NCBI RefSeq assembly: GCF_018294505.1
Contig: NC_057796.1
Coordinates: 273,415,906-273,479,905 of the forward strand
DNA: 64,000 nucleotides
Source of the DNA: Triticum aestivum
Lineage: Eukaryota; Streptophyta; Magnoliopsida; Poales; Poaceae
Reading direction: 5' to 3'
Numbering within the stretch: position 1 is the first letter of the stretch; each line of letters opens with the position of its first letter. The notes under the pieces were generated by a model, which saw nothing but the letters and a program-made list of their open reading frames with translations, was not told the DNA's origin and did not search any database. The translations under genes were made by a program, and so were the position numbers. This document shows, piece after piece, positions 56,201-64,000 of the stretch.

Positions 56201-57292
56201 TGAGATGGTGATTAGTGGACTCGTGTGCGAAAACTATTTCACAAGTGGTGTACCGTAGGATAGCTTAGCCAACAGTCAAAGCTGGCTTGCTGCGATAACC
56301 CCACTATCTCCTTGAGAATGAGCATGTATAGTAGGATCTGTTGTAAGACTTGCTGAGTACCTTTGTACTCATGTCGCTTTAATTACTGTTTTCAGACGAC
56401 AACACCGCCCCTTCTGACGGGTTCTACGTAGAACTCGACGACGATGAGTGACGCGCCACCCAGGTGGTGATCTAGGCTTGTGAAGGGCATATGTAGATAG
56501 ACAGGCTTCGTCAAGCCTTCTTTCTTCTAGTGTCTGTACCCAGACAGTTTGCTTCCGCATGTGCTTGTATGATTGTATGACTTGAGTGTTGGGTCATGCG
56601 ACCCCTATCTGTATGAACAAGTTATGTAAGGCTCTCCGGAGCCCCTTAAATAAAGTACTTGAGTTGTAGAGTTTTGTTGTGATGCCATGTTGTATTCGCG
56701 CATATCGAGCATATTGTGTGTATGTTTGAAATGCTTGGTATGTGTGGGATCCGACAATCTAGTTGTCTATCTTTAGCAGCCTCTCTTATGGGGAAATGTA
56801 GTCTGGTGCCTCCTTGAGCCATAGTAGTCCGCTACAGCCCGGTTCACCGGAGTCCTGCTAGCCCAGCACTACTGCTCTGGACACTTGACTGGCCGGCATG
56901 TGAGTCATATCGTTCCTGTGTCTGTCCCTTCGGGGAAATGTCACACGGTGACATCCGGAGTCCTGCCTAGCCTGCTACAGCCCGGGTTCCCGGAGTCCTG
57001 TTAGCCCAGTGCTTCAGCCCGGATTCACACGCTGCTGACCGACATGTTCGATGTTGATTCATGTATGCCTGTCCCCATACGTTAGTGCCGCTTTGGGTTC
57101 ACGACTAGCCATGTCGGCCCGGGTTCTCTGTCATATGGATGCTAGCGACATTGTCATATACGTGAGCCAAAAGGCGCAAACGCTCCCGGGCCATGGTAAG
57201 GCGACACCCGTGGGAGTACCGTGCGTGAGGCCGCAATGTGATATGAGGTGTTACAGGCTAGATCGGTGTGACTTGGAATCGGGGTCCTGACA
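53231..57292 (+). mobile_element. Solo LTR, 4.06 kb, of a Gypsy retrotransposon
   Basis: Starts TGTCACATCCTAGTTAG and ends GGAATCGGGGTCCTGACA, i.e. TGTC...GACA ends, with flanks GCAGT (left) and GCAAT (right): a 5-bp target duplication with one mismatch. The flanking sequences join into one L3 exon-1 region when the insert is removed. No primer site, gag or pol is present. Contains a GC-rich block (53700-54600), an AATAAA near 56650 and long open frames on both strands that look compositional. The ends resemble LTRs of large Tekay-type elements. Confidence 0.85.
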
Positions 57293-60200
57293 GCAATCCA
57301 CTGCCGGCTGCGCTTTTTTCTTTCACCCAGTGCCTCTGCGGGAGGGCCACCGACCCCTTCTTCCTCGCTGCCGTACATAGTGTGGGCAGATCCGACCTCC
57401 CGCCGCACGCCTTGCCACATACCGACGACCCTAAGGTATAAGTTTATTTGAAACCGTCATTGGTCTAGCTGCATGCAGATCTTTTTCGATTCTGTAGTCG
57501 AATCTTGGTCTTGGTTCAAAGAGGAAAGAAGGGTGCGGTGCGGTGGAGCATGAATCTAGGACGTGGTTCAATGAGGAAAGGAGGGAGGGAAAGTAGTATA
57601 GACTAGCTATCCAGCCGCTTTGTTGGTCGAAAAGGGAAAAAGGGGGTAACCCAGTACACACATCTGTAAGGAACCGAACTCTTTGTTGAAAAGGGAAAGA
57701 AACTGGGGGGGTCGGGTAGTTTGTGCAGGACTAGATTTGCTGCCCTCGCATAGGAAAAAGTTTCAAAGAGAACAAATATGGGACCAATGCAGATATGCTG
57801 CTTGGCTACATACTCTGCATCACCCATTTATACGTGTGGACGCACATGGTGCTGGCATGTCCCATGTCATGTCCCATACAACTATTTTGTTGTTGTTGTT
57901 AATCTAAGAATGCTGCTAGAAAATTGATGCAATGCCACTGTTAAAAGTAAATTACATTCTTAAGGAATGTTGTTTTAAGATAATGTCTCTTTTAATATGA
58001 ATCAATGTAACCATTTTAGAAATGCTACTGTCCTACTTTGTTTTCCATCAAGATAAGTTAGATGCATCTTTTTGTCACCGTTTGTTTCATCCTCCTTTAT
58101 TGGCCAGTAATTGTTTCCTTTTTTTGCCTCTGTTAAAACAGGGATATCTATTAAAGTTGTTGCCTAGAAAACTTAAACGTCACACCGACGACTTTGCTTG
58201 ATTTCAGTGCAACTGCACAAAATGAGATTGGATTTCCTATTCGTGTTGGCAGATTCGTAGGTGATCTTGTGTGGGTCATGACAGGTTGGTACTTGCCTTC
58301 ATCCACATGATCGTACAGTGTGTTTTGAGATGTTGTGCTACTTGTATTGGTAGTGTTTTAAATAAATGTTGAATTGAAGCTATTGTATTGCTCTCTTTTC
58401 CCATTTAGTAGTGAACAAAAATGGTACCAACCCAGACATGATGCTTGTTGCTTTGTTACAACAAACTCTGCATCACCCCCTTTATAAGTAGATGGAAGCA
58501 CATGGTGTTGTTACGCCCACTCGCCCCTGGAACTGTTTATGCTTTTTCTTAGTCTAATGCTGATGGTAAAATTAAGCAATGCCACTCTCAGAATTAACTA
58601 CTAAACTATTTTAAGAGAATTTCTCTGTTAATATGAATCAATGCAACCGTTTTAGAAATGCTACTGTCCTATACTTTGTTTTCCATCAAGATAAGGTAAA
58701 TGCTTCTTTTTGTGGCCACATGTTTCATCCTCCTTTATTGGCAGTAATTGTTTCCTTTTTTGCCTTTGTTAAATCAGGGATATCTATTCAACTTGTTGCT
58801 ATAGCAAACTTAAATGTCACACCGGCGACTTTACTTGATTTCAGTGCAACTGCACAAAATGAGATTGGATTTCCTATTCGTGTTGGCAGATTCGTACGTG
58901 ATCTTGTGTGCGTCATGACAGGTTGGTACCTGCCTTCATCCACATGATCGTGCAGTGTGTTTTGAGATGTTGTGCTACTTGTATTGGTACTGTTTTACAT
59001 AAATGTTGAATTGAAGCTATTGTATTGCTGCCTTTTCCCATTAAGTAGTGAACAAAAATGGGACCAACCCAGACATTATGCTTGTTGCTTTGTTACAACA
59101 AACTCTGCATCACCCCCTTTATAAGTAGATGGAAGCACATGTTGTTGTTGCGCCCACTCTCCCCTAGAACTGTTTATGCTTTTTGTTAATCTAATGCCGC
59201 TGGTAAAATTAAGCAATGCCACTCTCATAATTAACTACTGATTCTTATTTCAAAACTGCAACACTTGTTAGGGATTGGCGGGATTACCATTTTTGTGGCC
59301 GCATGTTTCATCCTCCTTTATTGGCCAGTAATTGATTCCTTTTTTGCCTCTGTTAAAACAGGGATATCTATTCAACTTGTTGCTATTGCGACATTTTGCT
59401 TCACTTAATTTTGGTGGAACTGCACAAAATGAGACCGGATTTCCATATATGTGTTGAGATCTCTTTTAGATCTTCCTCAGGAGTTGTTTCAAATCTTGGT
59501 CTTGAAAGGTTAGTACCTACTTTCCTCAGAATTAACTACTGAATCTTAGTTCAAAATTGCAACACTTGTTAGGGATCAGCGGGAGTACCATTTCTGTTAG
59601 GGATCGGCCGGAGTACATGTTTAAGAAATGTATTGTTCAGATAATGTCTCTGTTATTACATATATCAGTTATAGTGTTTTACAAATGGTACTATCCTGCT
59701 TTGTAGTTCTTTCTACATGTTTAACCAAGGTATTGTTAAGATAATGTCTCTGTTAAAATGAATCAGTCGCATTGTTTTAGGAATGATACTTTTCTGCTTT
59801 GTCGTTCTTTATACATGTTGAAACGAGGCATTGTTAAGATAATGTCTCAGTTAATATGAATGAATCACACTGATTGAGAATTGCTACTCTCCTGCTTTGT
59901 TTCCCGTTATTTCTCAGTAATTGTTTCCCTTATACCTATTGTTGCTTACAGGAGGAGCTCGGTTTTATTTTGACTTTGATTTTAGTTGAACTGCACAAAA
60001 GGAGCCAATGTGTCTAAGGCAAACTGCTGCATTAGTGGGTCCAGTTGGTCTTACCACTTTGCAGAAAGAAGCAGTCACTGTTTGCGCTACATTACACAAG
60101 GAATGATCGAGAAGCTTTACAGAGTATTAGTAGACACTGGTGACATGACTAGTCTGCAGAGAGCATAGGAAACTCTACAACACGTGGAGTGCACTGGGCA

Positions 60201-60850
60201 AAAAGTGACCAAACAAGTATAGGAAGCCAGGACTCCAAATCTGTCAATGTCATTCTAAGTAACAATGATGGGGCATCCGGGTATGGTAATCTGTTTACCG
60301 TACATTCAGTTTGTTAGTCCATCGATTGGTGGGTTGACACTGGGGCCAATATTCATGTGTGTGCTGATGTGTCTTTGTTTTCTGGCAGCATATAAATACG
60401 AAATCCACAGGGATGCTCAGCTTGATTTTAGTGGAACTACACAAAATGTTCATATGGTTCGTGTCCTCCATAATACTTCATCATGCACAATACATCGAAT
60501 GGTTCTCTAATCATTCATCGTCACCTTAAGTCATCGGACTATCAGATGACAAACTGATGACAAACCCTGCCCGTTGCACAATCATAGGCATTACATATTT
60601 TGAACGGGAAAAGCTTGTCAGAGTTGATATTAGTTTAATATATTGGAATTGGAAAACCTTGTCAATTTTTGCTCATTGATGTTAGCCAGAAGACATGCAT
60701 TTGATATTTTTCAGTGGGACGCCTTTGCTGTGAGCAACGTCGACCGTTTTTTCCTATTCCTGTCTTCAGTTCAGAAGTAAATATTTACTCTGCTGAGATG
60801 CATAGTCACATGAATGTTGACTTATGTAAGATACTTTAAGAGTTTGTTCT
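57293..60850 (+). other. Locus L3, part after the solo LTR
   Basis: Resumes exon-1 homology (GCCGTACATAGTGTGGGCAG) up to a donor at 57434 (CCCTAAG|GTATAAG). It then contains a ~640-bp tandem array and exon-like motif copies near 58205, 58840, 59411, 59980 and 60421, most preceded by CAG acceptor-like ends (for example TTAAAACAG|GGATATC). The frame around 58769-58922 is open (ATLLDFSATAQNEIGFPI), but the equivalent frames in the neighbouring copies have stops. The 3' part near 60760 (CTGTCTTCAGTTCAGAAG) aligns with L1 and L2. A non-coding or decaying transcript is as likely as a protein gene. Confidence 0.4.
57740..59550 (+). repeat. Tandem array of ~640-bp units (three copies, last incomplete)
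   Basis: The landmark AACTCTGCATCACC(CC) recurs at about 57815 (variant TACTCTGCATCACC), 58465 and 59100. ATGAATCAATG follows a TCTCT motif at 57995 and 58630. TTTCATCCTCCTTTATTGGC recurs at about 58086, 58722 and 59307. Each unit carries one motif exon. Units 1 and 2 are the most alike. Confidence 0.8.
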
Positions 60851-61137
60851 GAATATTGTCTATGTAATGGCAGGCCTTGTGTTTGATTGCAAAGTTGAGC
60901 TTGGAATGTTGTGGCATGCGGCATCACGAGTTGTTCACCATGCCTCCTGAGAATAATGCTTCGTATTGTTTTGCATGTCGATCTAATGCCAGTGATTTGC
61001 TTGTTAAGAAGATCATCCTCTTCTGTTGTTTCCGTGCTTAAGAAGTTCATCGTCTTATGTTTCATTGATAGCCTATACGACAAGTCGGGTAGGTTAGACG
61101 TGAAACCATATGATCTTCCGACCAACTCATCATCTTA
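60851..61137. other. Unassigned DNA after L3
   Basis: Possible 3' region of L3; an open frame at 60911-61138 shows no recognisable motif. Confidence 0.3.
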
Positions 61138-61418
61138 GGCCGTGATTGGATCGTCGTTTTCCAACCAAAACCGCTTGTAAAGCTGATGCTTGTAAATAAA
61201 AGCAGATGGTCTCGGGCGAAGCGCTTCGTTGGTCGATTTCCACTAGTAAAATATACACTGGTCTCTCAAATTACACGCGTAACCCGCCCTTTTTACTTAC
61301 AGACCTCGGGCCCTCGGTTTCATTACGCCTGTATTTTACGCGTTGTTTCCGATGACGAGTAAATTACACTTGTATCTTAATACAGGTGTGAAATAAACCA
61401 CAACTCCCAAGCGCGGCC
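61138..61418. mobile_element. Tourist/Harbinger-type MITE, 281 bp
   Basis: Ends GGCCGTGATTGG and (reverse complement of the right end) GGCCGCGCTTGG, flanked by TTA on both sides (61135-61137, 61419-61421). The TTA duplication and GGCC end are typical of PIF/Harbinger Tourist elements. Confidence 0.85.
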
Positions 61419-62550
61419 TTACCGTTTCATGCCGTCTCAGTCTCTCGAAGGTGCTCATAGGTGTCCGACGATCCTGGCTTCCTGAATGAGCAGCGGGTGC
61501 TGTATCAGACCATCCATAGGGCCCGCGAGGCCCTCTTCGTCGTCCTTCGAGTTGTTGCGCTTGCCGTGGCACCGAGCATTGTTAACATGGTCAATGAACA
61601 TGAGGATTCAGGAGATGACTTTATTTTGACTGGATGACAGTAGGGACCCACTAGGGCCATAGCCGTACGTACGCAAGTGCCTCCTTATTATGTACAACTA
61701 TATGTTTTTTGCTTCCTCCTGGTTTCCTGACATCACGGTCCCACACCATTGTCAACGTATGTAGTCAATATAAACGAGAGACTTGCACAAGGTGCGGCCG
61801 ACAGCTGAGACCAAGCAGCTCGAGCAGTATTTGTGTTTTTGAGGCATGAGCACTGCAGAGTTTTTCTTGGCGATGTTTTCGTTGTTGTTCAGAGGAGAGC
61901 AGGGTATTAACTGGGCGGGCTGTGGCCCGTCTAGCCCAGGACAGATATCCAGCCGAGATATTAATTTTTTTCAAGATGAAAATGGCTAGCCTAGCTATAC
62001 GTTTTTTTGAGGAATACCCAGGCAAGGTCAACTTGTTATTCTCCGCCCCGCTGGGCTGCAAATCTTTCCTAGGAGGGATGCATTAGGCTTAACAGGAAAA
62101 TGGGCTTTAAAAAATAATAAATGGGATGTAATTATAAAAACTGGGCCGTAACTATAAAAAAATGCACCAAACACGAAATTAGTTTATAAAATGTTATTTA
62201 TGGATTTTGAATATCTTAATTTTTAATTGTTGCGCGCGCAATGTTTCGTTTGATTTTTACGTAATACAAATTTATATTTAATCTGACTGGAAATTTCGGG
62301 ATAAAAATATTTCGGATCCCATCAAAATGTGGGAAATTTTATTGAATTCTGTCTTGAACGGTTGGTTGAAATTATTAATCGTTGTCCTAGCTAGAAAATG
62401 GGATGTACTTTTAACAAACTGTAAATGGGTTGTATTAAATTCCATTAGAATTCAAAAATGGGCTGTTTCGGAGGCTGACCTGTGGGCCTACTAAGTTGAC
62501 GCGTACCAAGGGCTTTGTCAACTTAGTCAATATAAACGATTCTAGCTGAA
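61419..62550. other. Unassigned repeat-like DNA
   Basis: Contains two similar segments ending AGTCAATATAAACGA (61765 and 62528) and, at 62100-62160 and 62395-62470, several AAATGGG-/ACTGGGCCGTAA-like words. Looks like part of a dispersed repeat; no coding sequence seen. Confidence 0.35.
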
Positions 62551-63008
62551 GTGATCGTACGATGTCCATCCAACGGCCGTAGTGCTTCTTCAACCTCTGG
62601 TCTTCTTGCTCCAGCCGCCCAAAGCAGCGCCGGTCCTGCCGCCTGCTCCTGCCTCCCATGGCCGGCTGTGCTGCCGCGGAGGCCTCACCGCCCTACTACT
62701 CCCACCGCTAGCCAGGCCATCCCTCCACTCACCCACACCCCCTGTTATTCTGCGGCGACGACAGCCTCACACCGCAGCCGAACCAGTGAACCCTCGTACT
62801 CCTCTCCGCGCGGGCTTCCACTGTCGCGTCTTCCCCGGCTCCGCGTCGTCCCCTTCCTAGGCCTCACCGTCGTCCACCGCCCTGGTGCATGGTCAGCGTG
62901 GTCAAGGAACGACTTCCATCGGAAGAGTACTGTACGTGGAGAGGCTGACAGCTGGGTCCACGACGGCCACAAGGAAGTGCCTCCTTATTACGCGCAAAAT
63001 AATTATTC
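62551..63008 (+). other. GC-rich stretch with overlapping open frames, unidentified
   Basis: An open frame of 155 codons (62551-63018) and others overlap on both strands. They are rich in Pro, Ser, Ala and Arg with no domain I recognise. The segment may be a first-exon-like fragment within a repeat. Confidence 0.25.
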
Positions 63009-63210
63009 CTCCACCTGACAGCAGGGACCCACCGGACGGGCCACCGTATTTTGCAAAAAAATGTTTCCCCCCTGACTGCTGGGACCCACCAGCTACATCT
63101 TCGCACGCAAGGAAATACGTCCGAAAAAAAACGATTCGCCCCCTGACTGCGGGGACCCACCAGCTACATCTTCGCACACAAGGAAGTGCCTGACAGTCGG
63201 GACCCACCTG
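63009..63210 (+). repeat. ~72-bp tandem repeat, about four units
   Basis: CTGACTGCTGGGACCCACCA at about 63071 and CTGACTGCGGGGACCCACCA at about 63142 begin the best units, each followed by GCTACATCTTCGCAC. Diverged units start at about 63017 and 63189. A single related word (GACAGTAGGGACCCAC) occurs at about 61636. Confidence 0.75.
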
Positions 63211-63512
63211 GTCGAAGCGTACGTAGCGTTGTCATTCTGGTCGTGAACGTGTACGTACATATTGGTCGATGTAGACACGCACGTGTCATAGTAGAGACGC
63301 GCACGTAGCATGTACACGTACATACAACGGCCAGGGTGCAAGAAAGAAAATACGGCCACATACGTACATACGGGCGGGGTCTCGAACGCCTACTCGTGCA
63401 TACGTACGGCCAGTGCTCGTGTACATGGCTGGGTCGGAACGGAGAAACAGCGTCGTCGTCGTGTGTTCATGGGGAGTCAACCGGCTGGGTCAGAACGGAA
63501 TGCATCGTCGTG

Positions 63513-63820
63513 TTCATCGGGAGGGCTTGGACGGAATAGCCGATGGAAATGAGGCCTGGCATATCGCAGAACGGAAGAAACAGCCTTGTGTTCGACCGAC
63601 GATGTTCGAAACGAGATCCAGTTCATCGGGAGGGGTCTGGCGTACCGCAAAACGGAGGAAACGGACTTGTGTTGTAGCGCTATGGTCGAAACGGGCGTCC
63701 TGTTGATCGGGAGGGGTGTGGCGTACCGCAAAACGGAGGAAACAGACTTGTGTTGGAGCGCTACAGTCGAAACGGGGGTCCTGTTCATCGGGAGGGGTGT
63801 GGCGTACCGCAAAACGGGAC
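63513..63820. repeat. 81-bp minisatellite
   Basis: Units start at 63513 (109 bp, diverged), 63622 (81 bp), 63703 (81 bp) and 63784 (partial), each opening TTCATCGGGAGGG or TTGATCGGGAGGG and containing TGGCGTACCGCAAAACGGA. The unit length is a multiple of three, so frames stay open through the array on both strands. A second, shorter GTTCATCCACCG/CCTCCAGCCTCCAC repeat follows at 63835-63950. Confidence 0.85.
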
Positions 63821-64000
63821 TCCACGGGATATTGTTCATCTCCACCGTCGACCCCCTCCAGCCTCCACGGGCTACTGTTCATCCACCGTCGACCTCCTCC
63901 AGCCTCCACCTGCGACTGTTCATCCACGGGCTCCTGTTCATCCAGCCTCCACCGTGCGCTACTCCACCGGCTAATTTTCAACCAGCCCTCTCCATGGGCT

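Noticed and set aside
63009..63820. Tandem repeats as centromeric or telomeric satellite
   Set aside because: Only a few units of two unrelated repeats; no telomere motif and no long array.

Overview
This window looks like intergenic DNA from a Triticeae grass genome (wheat or a close relative). The evidence is densely nested LTR retrotransposons of types known from wheat and barley (a Tekay-type chromovirus, a Tat-type gag, non-autonomous Athila-derived elements of the Sabrina/WHAM kind, an Angela/BARE-like Copia), a CACTA transposon, Stowaway, Tourist and hAT-type MITEs, a LINE tail and a solo LTR. There are two N-gaps. I see no RNA gene and no host gene I can name. Family names come from memory of sequence motifs; no database search was possible.

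1-12041: a minus-strand Tekay-type Gypsy element in tandem form. A second internal region (1-604, running off the left edge) shares the middle LTR (605-3690) with a full internal region (3691-9118), closed by a right LTR (9119-12041). The gag-pol reading frame is broken by stops and a frameshift. 12042-14696: no identified element; a degenerate ~200-bp triplicate lies in front of a GC-rich possible exon. 14697-18300: the gag-protease part of a Tat-type Gypsy element (minus strand) with its primer site and a partial 5' LTR, cut at 18300 by the next element.

18301-34134: three non-autonomous elements (called X, Y, Z here). X (minus) has its 3' LTR on the left, Z (plus) has its 3' LTR on the right, and Y (plus) lies between. 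X and Z both lack their 5' halves, and Y's 5' LTR is truncated. All carry a conserved GC-rich hairpin and copies of a polypurine-tract-like motif. Z ends inside the leader of an Angela/BARE-like Copia element (34135-36785), whose gag, protease and integrase are decayed and whose reverse transcriptase is missing because a CACTA element begins at 36786.

36786 to about 44340: a CACTA element carrying a minus-strand gene with a Transposase_24 (Ptta/En-Spm) domain. I could build a frame-consistent model of seven exons with canonical splice sites, plus two further copies of the first exon. No TNP2-type transposase is visible.

44341-61137: more unique-looking DNA with a tandem family of three related plus-strand transcription-unit-like loci (L1 47.0-48.2 kb, L2 50.8-51.5 kb, L3 52.7-60.9 kb). 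They share promoter, exon-1 donor and 3' sequences, and an exon-like motif that occurs eight times. L3 is split by a 4.06-kb solo LTR and contains a ~640-bp tandem amplification. I could not identify the family, and it may be non-coding. 61138-64000: a Tourist MITE, then repeat-rich DNA with 72-bp and 81-bp minisatellites.
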